Positions 18,032-27,212 of a stretch of DNA of 64,000 bases are shown here, piece after piece (positions within the stretch are counted from its first letter, which is position 1; every line of letters begins with the position of its first letter). Position numbers and translations under genes: made by a program. This stretch comes from Alphaproteobacteria bacterium (GTDB lineage: Bacteria; Pseudomonadota; Alphaproteobacteria; Rhizobiales; JAJFHC01), in assembly GCA_021775805.1 (NCBI GenBank), contig JAJFHD010000090.1, forward strand, positions 310,001-374,000, given 5' to 3'. The notes beneath the pieces are model-generated. The model made no database searches, had not been told where the DNA came from, and worked only from the letters and a program-made list of their open reading frames with translations.

Positions 18032-19696
18032 TCAATCTTGCCGAATCCTCTTACGCCAAAGTGCGGCGTCGGTTGAAAAGGGCTGCATCGTAAGGGCAGA
18101 AAGGGTAGCGCTTACCTGATGTCGCAGCCATCGAGGATCGGCCGGCCGCGACAAACGCTCGACCAATGCGACGAGGGTGACGTCGTCGTTCTGATTCGCG
18201 TTGCGAATCGCCCACAGAGCTGCCGGCAGGTTGTCGAAGTATTTTTCAGCGCCGTTGGGTGGTGCGGACCAGGGTTGACGTAGAATTTCTGTTGGGACAG
18301 ATGCTTCTTTTGCCAGTCCCATACCCCAGAGCAGCACCCATTTTGCATAGGTTTCGGAACGAATTCTGACGCGGCCGCCAATCAGCGAGATCTGATCGAG
18401 AGGCATAGGCTCTGAGATCAGGGCCTTGAAGAAATCCTGGGGTGGATGTTGAAGAGCATACTTGAAGACGACGTCACGCAGGTTGTGATCCTTGGAGCGA
18501 TAACGAGCCGGTCTCGACAGCACATCTTGAATCTCCTGTGCGGCTTTTGACCAAGATGAGGGGGGCAATCTAGCCGGGACATCCTGTTCGATCGAAACTT
18601 CTTCGTGTATTTTGCTCAGACTACGGCAGCCTTGTGAACCCCAGACACGACCGGCTCCGTCTGACCCATCTCCCCCCACAAGTACACATTTGCCGACGAC
18701 CAGAAGGTCCCTTGGAAACCCTTCGCCCACCACCCCGATAGGTTCAAATGTCCGATCCGGTTTCATCGACCAGATCCGGCCAGAATCGGAAGAAGACCTG
18801 GTAAGAACCCAGAGCCGTCCATCTTGAGTGTGCAGGTCTGCGATCGATTCATCTTCGAAGGGTGTTGCGATGTGTGTCGACGATTTGCCATTTGTGGACC
18901 AAAGTTCCCAGTTGCCCTCCGACGTCCGGATACCAGCGAATACAGAGGACTGGTTTGCTGCGAGAGTTGTCAGTTGCCGGCCGCGCGGCCAGCCCGAAAC
19001 AGGTTGGAGCCGGTCTGTATCGAGGTAAACGAGTTCCGGACGCCCTCTTATGCGAAACTTGGCAAAAAGCTTGTCGCCGAGGTGAACAAGAGAGGTTATG
19101 CGGCTGACTTGGCCTTCCGGAGTTGGATGACGATAGAATTGTCGCCAGATCCGCCCGCCGTCCTCCGACATGTTCAAGATGGCGTCCCATCCGGAGTTCG
19201 CGGAAACCAGCCTACCGTCATAGGCAGCAAGAGCGTGAGTGTGGAATATCAGTGTGCCCGGTATGTGCCGGTATTCCCATGACCCGCCATCGGTCAGAGC
19301 CACAGTGCCCCATCCCAGACTGAAACGATCATCTTCCATCGGCCAGTACAGCCGACCGCTATACTTGACCGGATGGCCGGCGTCCTGGCTGAAAAGGTGG
19401 TGCCGATAACGAAGTTTGTCGGTCTGAAGATTGACGCTGTAGATATCTGCGGAATTGTGGTTGCGCCCCTTGACACTGTTTACAAACCAGACTTCACCGC
19501 GATACTCGATAAGCCTGGTTGCACTTGGCCACGGAAGGCCGGTTACGACAGGTTCCAAACGTTCTGCAGCCAATGCTGTATTGACTGCCGGGACCAAACC
19601 GGACGCCGCCGAAAGAGCTGCAAACAACGTTATCGTAAAAATGAGTTTCGGCATCGCCTTTTGAGTGTTGTTGATCCCACCGGTCAAAACTGTCAT
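18032..19696 (-). CDS. Exported protein with beta-propeller-like N-terminal region
   Basis: Protein of up to 554 residues, not assigned to a named family. A signal peptide (MPKLIFTITLFAALSAASG) is preceded by 14 residues; the ATG at 19654 is an alternative start. Residues about 50-370 hold repeating strands ending in Trp, such as IEYRGEVWFVNS, YSGRLYWPM and LHTQDGRLWVLTRS, as expected for a beta propeller. Residues about 400-554 look alpha-helical. It is probably a periplasmic binding or scaffold protein. It is convergent with the pentapeptide gene. Confidence 0.7.
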   Translation of the reverse strand: MTVLTGGINNTQKAMPKLIFTITLFAALSAASGLVPAVNTALAAERLEPVVTGLPWPSATRLIEYRGEVWFVNSVKGRNHNSADIYSVNLQTDKLRYRHHLFSQDAGHPVKYSGRLYWPMEDDRFSLGWGTVALTDGGSWEYRHIPGTLIFHTHALAAYDGRLVSANSGWDAILNMSEDGGRIWRQFYRHPTPEGQVSRITSLVHLGDKLFAKFRIRGRPELVYLDTDRLQPVSGWPRGRQLTTLAANQSSVFAGIRTSEGNWELWSTNGKSSTHIATPFEDESIADLHTQDGRLWVLTRSSSDSGRIWSMKPDRTFEPIGVVGEGFPRDLLVVGKCVLVGGDGSDGAGRVWGSQGCRSLSKIHEEVSIEQDVPARLPPSSWSKAAQEIQDVLSRPARYRSKDHNLRDVVFKYALQHPPQDFFKALISEPMPLDQISLIGGRVRIRSETYAKWVLLWGMGLAKEASVPTEILRQPWSAPPNGAEKYFDNLPAALWAIRNANQNDDVTLVALVERLSRPADPRWLRHQVSATLSALTMQPFSTDAALWRKRIRQD

Positions 19697-19782
19697 TGGT
19701 CAATATTGCAATAGATCTCCACACGGGTGTGGACACGCTGTTGTGAAGATTTCATGATCCCTGCGCAACGCCGAGACTCCGA

Positions 19783-20703
19783 ATGCCAATACACCCCTCA
19801 ATCAGAGTTTGGCTGGATACGCAGACAACATTCACGACGCAATGTGAATGGGCGCCTGAAGCGGCCCGCCGTTCTTTTGCTTTTGACATCTCGCTGGAAG
19901 GCGCGTCTGGCCTTTTGGACGACGTCTACCGGATCGAAATCCCCAGTCCCGGAGGACACCTTTCGTTGGTGCATTATCCAGCGCCAAGACAATCAGCGAC
20001 CAATGGACTGGTCTGGTTTGAGGACACAGGTTTTTTGTCGGGCCCCTCCCGAATGAGCCCAACGCTTTCCAGGCTGGTGGAGGCCAGCGGATGGTCGGTC
20101 ACTGTTGTCGAAACCCGCGGCTATCCTGACCATGCGTATCCATCGGCACATCGCGACGCGGAAGCGTCGGTGCGTTGGATACTGGAAAACCGCGCTGAGC
20201 TTGATATCAACGGGCATGTGGCCGTTGGAGGCGAGGGGACCGGAGGCTTGCTCGCGGCGTTCGCCGCGTCGAGACTGGACGCGACATCAGGATCGCGGCC
20301 CGTGGCGCAGGTGCTGATTTGCCCACTCCTCGACGCCCTGATGAGCAGCGCTTCGTACGAGAGCTACCATTCGGGCCACGGGTTGGCCCGGTGCGGATTG
20401 CGAAGATGTCTTGACTGGTACCTGCCGGACGATCTCGATCGCACAGACGCCCGCGTTTCTCCATTCTGGGCCAGTGATCTATCCGGTCAATTGCGATCAT
20501 TTGTTGCCGTTGCTGAGTTTGACATTCTTCGCGACGAGGCTGAGGCCTATATTCGTTTTCTCGAGGATGAAGGGCGAGACGTAACGGCAAAGGTTTATGA
20601 CGGTATGATTCACGGGTTTTTGCGTCTCGGTGCCTTGGTCTCGGATAGCGATACGCTGGTAGCCGACATCACACGGTTTCTCAACGAGTCGGACTCTGAC
20701 TGA
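19783..20703 (+). CDS. Alpha/beta-hydrolase homologue (HSL type) lacking the nucleophile
   Basis: Protein of 306 residues with the layout of a hormone-sensitive-lipase-type esterase. The nucleophile elbow G-D-S-A-G-G is replaced by GEGTGG (residues 150-155), with glycine at the serine position. The oxyanion HGGG motif is replaced by FEDTGF (79-84). The acid and histidine positions remain as AEFDILRDEAEAY (Asp247) and MIHGFLRL (His277). The fold is therefore kept while hydrolysis by the usual route is unlikely. It may be a binding protein or a decaying gene, although the frame is intact. It diverges from the beta-propeller gene. Confidence 0.75.
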   Translation: MPIHPSIRVWLDTQTTFTTQCEWAPEAARRSFAFDISLEGASGLLDDVYRIEIPSPGGHLSLVHYPAPRQSATNGLVWFEDTGFLSGPSRMSPTLSRLVEASGWSVTVVETRGYPDHAYPSAHRDAEASVRWILENRAELDINGHVAVGGEGTGGLLAAFAASRLDATSGSRPVAQVLICPLLDALMSSASYESYHSGHGLARCGLRRCLDWYLPDDLDRTDARVSPFWASDLSGQLRSFVAVAEFDILRDEAEAYIRFLEDEGRDVTAKVYDGMIHGFLRLGALVSDSDTLVADITRFLNESDSD

Positions 20704-20930
20704 TTGGAATTGCCAGACCCCGAAGCCGTAGCCGGAGAGAAGAGAACTTCATCTGTTGCACGTCCTGGTGTCCGCGGCGCATCAATTTACGGGCAACTTT
20801 GGAGTTTAGGTTTTGGATTGGGACCAAATCAGTGTATGGACCAAGCGATTGTTCGGTGATCTGCCACGCTTCACGCGATTTATTTCTGGTGTTTGTTTGT
20901 GCTTAGTTTGATGCGGAAAGAATTGTAAAT

Positions 20931-21314
20931 ATGACAAAGACCGTGTTGGTCGGTGGCCTTCTTTCCGTACTCCTGGTTTCGCTTAGCGGATGTCTGGCAC
21001 CACAATCCCGGGTGGCGCCCCTGGCCCCTGATATCATGGTGTGGGTGGCCGAACGCAGGGCAACGTCATGCACAAGTCTTCAGCCCAGATACCGGATCAC
21101 AGCGGGCGTAAAGACATCGCTTGGACTCAGGAAATACCGGGCTGCGATTCTGGATGAACTGTCAGGGTCGGGCCGCCCGCCCATGGCCTACCAGGATGCG
21201 TTGTCGCTGAGCAGAAGGTCGTCGAAATTGCTGCGTGCAGAAATACGGCGGCGATGTCCCAAGCAGAGAATTCGAGGAAAAGAGCGGATTGTTTATGTCC
21301 CACAGTCTGCGTGA
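20931..21314 (+). CDS. Small predicted lipoprotein
   Basis: Protein of 127 residues with a lipoprotein signal: VLVGGLLSVLLVSLSGC, where Cys21 in L-S-G-C is the expected lipidation site. The mature part is basic and arginine-rich (RRSSKLLRAEIRRRC) and has three more cysteines. No family is recognised. It ends 15 bp before the convergent LysR gene. Confidence 0.65.
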   Translation: MTKTVLVGGLLSVLLVSLSGCLAPQSRVAPLAPDIMVWVAERRATSCTSLQPRYRITAGVKTSLGLRKYRAAILDELSGSGRPPMAYQDALSLSRRSSKLLRAEIRRRCPKQRIRGKERIVYVPQSA

Positions 21315-21329
21315 GAGCGCTGTCTGCCG

Positions 21330-22214
21330 CTACCGGGCCATCGATTGTGTGTTGGATGCGACGAGAATTTCGAGTAGCGCCTTATGAAGAGCTGCCGTGT
21401 CGACCCGGTCTCGTGTTACGAAGGCCACGTCCCGGAACACAGGTTCGTCGCCGCACTGGGCAATGACGAATTGATCCGCCAGTTCAGCGGAAATGCTGCT
21501 CTCAGGCACGATTGAAATCCCCAAGCCGTTGGCAACCATGCTGAGGATACCCTCGAGGGTGTCAATCTCCATTATTTCATCGGGTTGAATTTTCCGTGTG
21601 ACCAGCAGGGAGTCGATGATGCGTCCAATGCCTGTCCGGCGGACGAAGCGGATGAAGGGCGCCCCGTGCAGATGCGAGAGTTGTGGTGGTTGTTCGACAT
21701 CGTGTCGGGCAATAAGAACAAGTCTTTCTCTATAGACGGTCGTCATGCGCAGTCCGGCGAGCGCATCGCTGGGACGGGTGACGAGGGCAGCATCGAAGGA
21801 TCCGTTCCTGACATTTTCCAGCAGATCATCCGACAACGCTGTTTCGATCCTGACCTGAGCTGTGGGATAGTCGTGCGCAATGAGTTCCAGGGCCTTGGGC
21901 ATAAGTCTGATTGTTGCAGTCGAGATGACACCCAGCAAGAGGCGGCCCGAAAGTGGCGTGTCGGCCTGAGCAAGCCGGGTCAGGGCCTCGTATCTGGCGA
22001 TCAGTTCTCGGGCGGGATCAATCAATCTTGTTGCTGCAGGCGTCAGGGTGGGAGGGCGACGAGAGCGATCGAACAGTGCGACGTCCAGTTCTTCTTCAAG
22101 TGCTTTCATCTGCATGGAGACGGCAGATAGCGTCACATTCACCCGCCGTGCCGCAGCGACAAACGACTTGTGATCGCTGATGGCAACAAGAGTGCGAAGA
22201 TGTTTGATCGACAT
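21330..22214 (-). CDS. LysR-type transcriptional regulator
   Basis: Activator/repressor of 294 residues. The N-terminal winged helix (HLRTLVAISDHKSFVAAARRVNVTLSAVSMQMKALEE) is followed by a two-lobed effector domain beginning near residue 90. It diverges from the acyl-CoA-dehydrogenase-fold gene, with about 125 bp between starts that contain a T-N11-A palindrome. By the usual LysR arrangement it should control the divergent three-gene operon in response to an intermediate of that pathway. Confidence 0.92.
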   Translation of the reverse strand: MSIKHLRTLVAISDHKSFVAAARRVNVTLSAVSMQMKALEEELDVALFDRSRRPPTLTPAATRLIDPARELIARYEALTRLAQADTPLSGRLLLGVISTATIRLMPKALELIAHDYPTAQVRIETALSDDLLENVRNGSFDAALVTRPSDALAGLRMTTVYRERLVLIARHDVEQPPQLSHLHGAPFIRFVRRTGIGRIIDSLLVTRKIQPDEIMEIDTLEGILSMVANGLGISIVPESSISAELADQFVIAQCGDEPVFRDVAFVTRDRVDTAALHKALLEILVASNTQSMAR

Positions 22215-22219
22215 TTGGC

Positions 22220-22240
22220 AAGTTCACAAAAAATGAACTT
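22220..22240. promoter_or_regulatory. LysR-type operator (T-N11-A palindrome)
   Basis: Perfect 7-base arms AAGTTCA (22220-22226) and TGAACTT (22234-22240) flank a 7-base A-rich spacer; the centre reads TCA-N7-TGA, i.e. T-N11-A. It begins six bases upstream of the LysR start and lies about 100 bp before the divergent operon, where an autoregulatory LysR site is expected. A half-site TGAACC is near 22275. Confidence 0.65.
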
Positions 22241-22338
22241 GATGTCAAATTAATATCGCTTGTCTTAAGGAAAATGAACCCTATGCTGGCACGGGTTCAG
22301 CGGGGCCATATTTGCCTCCCTCTTTCTGGAAATCACTT

Positions 22339-23556
22339 ATGTCGAGCAGCATCACTCAAGAACAGGTCGAACTGCAGCAGCGGGCGCGCGAAATCGCAAA
22401 CACCGTAATTGCGCCGCGGGCGGCGGAAGTTGACCGCACCGAGCAATACCCTTGGCACAACGTTGAGACTCTTACTGAAGCGGGCTTTATGGGAATGACG
22501 ATTCCCCAAGAGCTGGGTGGACGGGGCCTGGGTTTTCTTGAAGCCGTTATCGTTATCGAGGAAATGGCCAGTGTCTGCGGCGTTACCGGCCGGATTGCTG
22601 TGGAAGCAAACATGGGTGCGATTTCGGCCATCATGACCTATGGCACCGAAGAGCAGAAAAAGGTTGCCGCCGATCTCGTGCTGGCCGGCGACAAGCCGGC
22701 GATCTGCATTACCGAACCGGATGCGGGCAGTGCCGCAACCGAGATGACAACGCGTGCCGACAAGGTCGACGGTGGCTACTTGGTGAACGGCAAAAAGCAC
22801 TGGATAACGGGTGGCGGTGTTTCAAAGCTCCATCTGATTTTTGCCCGTGTGTTCGATGCCGACGGCGAGGAACAGGGCATTGGCGGGTTCATTGCAGTTG
22901 CCGGAGAGGCAAAAGGGCTCACCGTTGCTCATCGTGAACCGACGATGGGTCTTCGTGGTATCCCTGAATGTGTATTGGAGTTTGACAATCTCGAAATCCC
23001 CGATGCCATGGTTTTGATGCCGCCATCGGGTTTTGGTAGGGGCTTCGCGGACTTGATGAATGCCTACAATTCCCAACGGGTGGGGGCGGGAACGGTAGCC
23101 CTCGGGATTGCCAGAGGCGCGTATGACACGGCCCTGTCTTTCACAAAAAAACGAGAACAGTTCGGCCGCCCGATCGGTGAGTTTCAAGGGTTGCAGTGGA
23201 TGTTGTCAGACATGTCGACACAAATCGCAGCCGGCCGCGCTCTAATATACGAAGCGGCCCGTTCATCAGCCGAAGAGGGGCGGTCATTTCCCGATCCTCT
23301 GTTGGCAGCGCAGGCCAAACTATTTTCGTCGGAAATGGCGATAAAGGTCACAAACGACGCTCTCCAGCTACATGGTGCAGCAGGCTATTCACGGGCCAAT
23401 CCTCTTGAGCGCATGGTTCGTGACGGACGTATGTTCACGATTGGCGGCGGCACCGCCCAAATTCTGAGAACGATGGTCGCATCCCGATTGCTCGGCTGGA
23501 AACTTCCCCAGACAAGGGACGGATACGAACGGCTTCGCAATAGCCGCCACGATTGA
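22339..23556 (+). CDS. Acyl-CoA dehydrogenase-fold enzyme, candidate 3-sulfinopropionyl-CoA desulfinase
   Basis: FAD enzyme of 405 residues with the acyl-CoA dehydrogenase fold (CITEPDAGSAATEM, KKHWITGGG, REQFGRPIGEFQGLQ). Both usual positions of the catalytic glutamate are changed. The late site reads TIGGGTAQI (residues 367-375, Gly for Glu), and the helix-G site reads NSQRVG, with Gln246. It also has Arg85. From memory, the 3-sulfinopropionyl-CoA desulfinase of Advenella mimigardefordensis lacks the glutamate and depends on Arg84 and Gln246, so this is a candidate desulfinase releasing sulfite. The family III CoA-transferase two genes downstream supports this. A crotonobetainyl-CoA-like reductase is the main alternative. 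Confidence 0.8.
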   Translation: MSSSITQEQVELQQRAREIANTVIAPRAAEVDRTEQYPWHNVETLTEAGFMGMTIPQELGGRGLGFLEAVIVIEEMASVCGVTGRIAVEANMGAISAIMTYGTEEQKKVAADLVLAGDKPAICITEPDAGSAATEMTTRADKVDGGYLVNGKKHWITGGGVSKLHLIFARVFDADGEEQGIGGFIAVAGEAKGLTVAHREPTMGLRGIPECVLEFDNLEIPDAMVLMPPSGFGRGFADLMNAYNSQRVGAGTVALGIARGAYDTALSFTKKREQFGRPIGEFQGLQWMLSDMSTQIAAGRALIYEAARSSAEEGRSFPDPLLAAQAKLFSSEMAIKVTNDALQLHGAAGYSRANPLERMVRDGRMFTIGGGTAQILRTMVASRLLGWKLPQTRDGYERLRNSRHD

Positions 23557-23589
23557 TCTCGCTGACAATTCAAACAGGACGATCCTTCC

Positions 23590-25197
23590 ATGCGCGCAGC
23601 AGACATAGTAGCACGGCGCCTCTACGCCGCCGGTTGCCGGTACGCCTTCGGCATTCCCGGCGGTGAGGTTCTCACCATGATCGATGCTCTGAAAGATGCC
23701 GGCATTACATTCATCCTGACCAAGCATGAGAACTCCGCCGGGTTCATGGCGGAAGGAGTTTTTCACCGGACGGGTGCTCCGGGTATCCTCGTGGCTACCT
23801 TGGGACCGGGCGCGGCAAACGCAGTAAACGTCGTTGCAAACGCCGAGCAGGACCGTGTCCCTTTGATTGTTCTTACCGGATGCGTGGATGAAGACGAGGT
23901 TCACACTTACACCCATCAGATTTTTGATCACCAACAGATGTTCCGCCCACTGACCAAGGACACGTTTCGGCTGACAGCGAAAAGTGCCGGCATCATTGCC
24001 GACAAGGCGGTGTCCTTCGCGATGGCAGAACGGCAGGGACCTGTGCATATTGATGTGCCCATTGCGGTCGCCGTCGAGGATGCCGATCCCGAGTCTGTCT
24101 TCACGTCCGTCGTAACGGCTTCGAGGGGGCCGGCACCGGGAGAGCAGCTTGATAGGGCGCGGGCATGGCTTTCTGACGCCCGCAGGCCAGTGATTGTCGC
24201 CGGACTTGATGTCCTGACACAGTCCGCGGGCCAGGCCGTTGCCGCGTTCGCCGACGAATTCAAGATCCCAGTCATCACATCGTACAAGGCAAAGGGTATC
24301 TTGCCCGAAGACACACCATTCGCGGTCGGCGGAGCCGGCCTGTCCCCAGTTGCCGACCGTTACATGCTTCCGATTGTTCGGAACGCTGATCTGGTGTTTG
24401 CTGTGGGATACGACCCGATTGAAATGAGAACCGGCTGGCGCAACCCGTGGGATCCCAAGGCACAGAACGTCATCGAAATCGCGTCGGTATCGAACCGCCA
24501 CTATATGCACCAGGCTTCGCTCTATTTCGAATGCGACGTCGCCCCGGCACTCCAGGCATTATCCGAAGGCGTTGGCACTGCATCCGAATGGCACCTGGAC
24601 GAAATTGCCGACCTGCGACGCGGCATCAAGAACGAACTGTGTGTCGATGAATCCTGGGGACCGTCCGCCATTGTCGACGAGACCCGAAAAGTCCTGCCAC
24701 GAGACGGCATCGCCACGGTTGACAGCGGTGCCCACAGGATCTTGCTGAGCCAGATATGGGATTGCTACGAACCTCAGACGCTTCTGCAGTCAATTGGTCT
24801 ATGCACCATGGGGTGTGCTGTTCCACTGGCGATGGGAGCGAAAATTGCAGAACCGGACCGTCCGACCGTGGCGTTCGTCGGCGATGCCGGCCTGTTGATG
24901 TTTCTGGGCGAACTCGCGACAGCTGGTGAACTCAACCTGCCAATTGCGGTTGTCGTGTTCGTCGACGCTTCGCTGGCGTTGATTGAACTCAAACAGCGTG
25001 GCCGGCAGATGCCGAATGTTGGAGTCGATTTTGCGAATTCCGACTTTGCGGCTATTGCCCGGGCTATGGGGGGCCACGGTTTTGATGCGCGCAACCGGGA
25101 CGAGCTTTCGCAAGCTTTATCCAATGCGTTCAAAGCAGACACATTTAGTGTTATAGCCTGCCACATTGATCGGATGGCCTATGACGGTCGGATTTGA
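23590..25197 (+). CDS. Thiamine pyrophosphate-dependent enzyme (acetolactate synthase-like)
   Basis: TPP enzyme of 535 residues with the three domains of the POX/acetolactate synthase family. The N-terminal Pyr domain has FGIPGGEVL and the cofactor-activating glutamate in TKHENSAGFMAEG. A central domain follows, and the C-terminal PP domain has GDAGLLMFLGELATA, the magnesium/diphosphate motif. It starts 33 bp after the dehydrogenase-like gene and stops 12 bp before the CoA-transferase, so it is part of the operon. The reaction is unknown. Sulfoacetaldehyde acetyltransferase or oxalyl-CoA decarboxylase would be chemically related options, but neither is shown by the sequence. Confidence 0.85.
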   Translation: MRAADIVARRLYAAGCRYAFGIPGGEVLTMIDALKDAGITFILTKHENSAGFMAEGVFHRTGAPGILVATLGPGAANAVNVVANAEQDRVPLIVLTGCVDEDEVHTYTHQIFDHQQMFRPLTKDTFRLTAKSAGIIADKAVSFAMAERQGPVHIDVPIAVAVEDADPESVFTSVVTASRGPAPGEQLDRARAWLSDARRPVIVAGLDVLTQSAGQAVAAFADEFKIPVITSYKAKGILPEDTPFAVGGAGLSPVADRYMLPIVRNADLVFAVGYDPIEMRTGWRNPWDPKAQNVIEIASVSNRHYMHQASLYFECDVAPALQALSEGVGTASEWHLDEIADLRRGIKNELCVDESWGPSAIVDETRKVLPRDGIATVDSGAHRILLSQIWDCYEPQTLLQSIGLCTMGCAVPLAMGAKIAEPDRPTVAFVGDAGLLMFLGELATAGELNLPIAVVVFVDASLALIELKQRGRQMPNVGVDFANSDFAAIARAMGGHGFDARNRDELSQALSNAFKADTFSVIACHIDRMAYDGRI

Positions 25198-25209
25198 GGG
25201 GATTATACG

Positions 25210-26430
25210 ATGATCGGCGCTCTTGAGGGGATCCGGGTGCTGGACCTGACGCGCATTCTGGCGGGCCCTACTGCCACGCAACTGTTTGGCGACCTCGGAG
25301 CCGATATTATCAAGGTGGAACGACCCGGATCCGGCGACGATACCCGAGGCTGGGGGCCGCCGTTTCTTGAAGACAGCGACGGCAGACAAACCCGGGAAAG
25401 TGCCTATTTCATGTGTACCAACCGGAACAAGCGTTCTGTCGCCATCGACATCACAAAGCCTGAGGGCCAGCAGATTATTCGAAAACTCGTAAAGTCCTGT
25501 GACGTCTTTATGGAGAACTTCAAAGTCGGCGGTCTGGCCAAGTATGGCCTGGCCTATGACGATCTGAAGGGCGAGTTTCCTGGCTTGGTCTATTGTTCGA
25601 TCACGGGCTTTGGCCAAGATGGACCCTATGCCAAACGCGCTGGGTACGATTTCATGATCCAGGCCATGAGTGGGCTTATGGGGGTCACCGGCGAAACCGA
25701 CGGTATGCCGATGAAGGTTGGCGTGGCAACCGCCGATGTTATGACCGGAATGTATGCCTCAACGGCCATTCTGGCGGCGCTGCGCCACAAGGATCGAACG
25801 GGACAAGGGCAATTTATTGATCTGGCATTGCTCGACTCCCAAATGGCGGCGCTGATCAACGTCGCCGCCGGCCATTTGGTGTCGGAAGAGGAACCAAAGC
25901 GCTACGGCAATGCCCATCCAAACATCGTTCCTTACAGGGCGTACCAGACGGCAGACAGTTACATCATACTGGCCGTGGGAAATGACACGCAGTTTCGCGC
26001 CTGGGCCACGCTTGCCGGATCTGGTGAGCTGGCCGATGACGCACGCTTTTGCGATAACGAATCCCGGGTTCGAAACAGGGAAGCACTCGAGCCGTTGGTT
26101 GAAAAGGCGATGTTGTCACGGACGCGCGATGACTGGATATCAGAATTGGCCAGGCTCGGCGTGCCGTGCGGGCCGGTGAATTCCGTTTCCGAAGCCTTTT
26201 CCGATCCTCAGGCGCGCCACCGTGGCACGAGCGTTGAGTTCCAGCATCCGGCGAACCCCGATCAACCCCTGCGTCTTGTGGGCAACCCGATCAAGATGTC
26301 CCAGACGCCTGTGCGTTATGCAGCGCCTCCGCCCATGCTAGGACAACACACCGACGAGGTGCTCGCCGATGTCGCTGAATTGTCAGACAGTGAGATCGTT
26401 GCGTTGAGAGACGGTGATATTGTTGCTTGA
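25210..26430 (+). CDS. Family III CoA-transferase (CaiB/BaiF)
   Basis: Cytosolic CoA-transferase of 406 residues. The N-terminus GIRVLDLTRILAGPTATQ and the DLGADIIKVERP strand are typical, as are ENFKVGGLAKYGL and CSITGFGQDGPY. The catalytic aspartate lies in DLALLDSQMAAL. GAGGGGA upstream of the ATG is a good ribosome binding site. It closes the LysR-controlled operon and probably activates the pathway substrate with CoA from succinyl-CoA or another donor. In Variovorax paradoxus a family III enzyme (Act) does this for 3-sulfinopropionate, which fits the dehydrogenase-like partner here. Confidence 0.92.
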   Translation: MIGALEGIRVLDLTRILAGPTATQLFGDLGADIIKVERPGSGDDTRGWGPPFLEDSDGRQTRESAYFMCTNRNKRSVAIDITKPEGQQIIRKLVKSCDVFMENFKVGGLAKYGLAYDDLKGEFPGLVYCSITGFGQDGPYAKRAGYDFMIQAMSGLMGVTGETDGMPMKVGVATADVMTGMYASTAILAALRHKDRTGQGQFIDLALLDSQMAALINVAAGHLVSEEEPKRYGNAHPNIVPYRAYQTADSYIILAVGNDTQFRAWATLAGSGELADDARFCDNESRVRNREALEPLVEKAMLSRTRDDWISELARLGVPCGPVNSVSEAFSDPQARHRGTSVEFQHPANPDQPLRLVGNPIKMSQTPVRYAAPPPMLGQHTDEVLADVAELSDSEIVALRDGDIVA

Positions 26431-26469
26431 GTAGCCCGTGGCTTTACCAAATGGTGCACGGTTGCCGCG

Positions 26470-26940
26470 TTACTTTGACTTACGTCGTGAACTAAACACT
26501 GCATCAAGAGACCAACCGTCATATCGTCTGAGCAGCAGCAGTGCCGCAAACGCTGCAAGGGCCGCAACGGCGGCGGCATAGGAGCGGTTCTGTGGAAAAC
26601 CGTTCACAACCACGAACGGGTCGACAATTTTCGGAAACACGATGACGATTGTCGTGAGATGGATCAACAGTCCAGCGGCATAGGCCGGTATTCGAAACAA
26701 CCCCAACAGGATTAGGGCAGCCACAAGCAGTTCTCCAGCGCCCATAAACTTGGGAATGGTCTGGTCCAGATCGAGGCCATAGAAGTACTTGTAGAGTTTT
26801 ACTGACTGCGCCGTTGTGGTGAATTTGCTGACACCCCAAACGACCAGAAAATACCCGGTGCCAAGCCGTAGTATCAGGACGGCGAGGCACAGCCTCCAGT
26901 CATGAATGGTTTGCGTAGGGGCCGGTCCGGTATTGCTCAT
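26470..26940 (-). CDS. DoxX family membrane protein
   Basis: Inner-membrane protein of 156 residues with four hydrophobic helices: RLGTGYFLVVWGVSKF, GAGELLVAALILLG, LLIHLTTIVIVFP and a final one near SYAAAVAALAAFAALLLL. This is the DoxX layout. The ATG at 26940 is preferred; the open frame starts 13 codons earlier. DoxX relatives take part in thiosulfate:quinone oxidation or redox stress complexes, which could be relevant to the possible sulfite-producing operon next to it, but the gene is on the opposite strand and the link is an inference. Confidence 0.75.
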   Translation of the reverse strand: MSNTGPAPTQTIHDWRLCLAVLILRLGTGYFLVVWGVSKFTTTAQSVKLYKYFYGLDLDQTIPKFMGAGELLVAALILLGLFRIPAYAAGLLIHLTTIVIVFPKIVDPFVVVNGFPQNRSYAAAVAALAAFAALLLLRRYDGWSLDAVFSSRRKSK

Positions 26941-27023
26941 GGCCTGACTATAGCCATGTCGCAAACCGTTCTGTTTCAAGAGATTGTGACCAAAAGGTTC
27001 AGCGTCTGGAAGACTATGTGCTG

Positions 27024-27212
27024 CTACGTATTTGCTGGTGACATGGATTCGAGCAACCAGCGTATTTCGGCGCCGTTTGATGCATTCGCCAGCAACCGGT
27101 CGATGCGCTGCAACCTCTTGATACGCTTTTCAAGTTCAGCGCCGGTTCGTCGCGACCGGTTGATTGTGCGGCGCGCTTCGCGAATGACCTTGAGAGGTTC
27201 AACGTTGTTCAT
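27024..27212 (-). CDS. Small basic hypothetical protein
   Basis: Candidate protein of 62 residues starting at the ATG at 27212 (the open frame allows 20 more codons). It is rich in Arg/Glu and amphipathic (ELEKRIKRLQRIDRLLANA), so it could form a short coiled coil. No ribosome binding site is evident and no family is recognised. Frames on both strands overlap it, so it may be chance. Confidence 0.35.
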   Translation of the reverse strand: MNNVEPLKVIREARRTINRSRRTGAELEKRIKRLQRIDRLLANASNGAEIRWLLESMSPANT

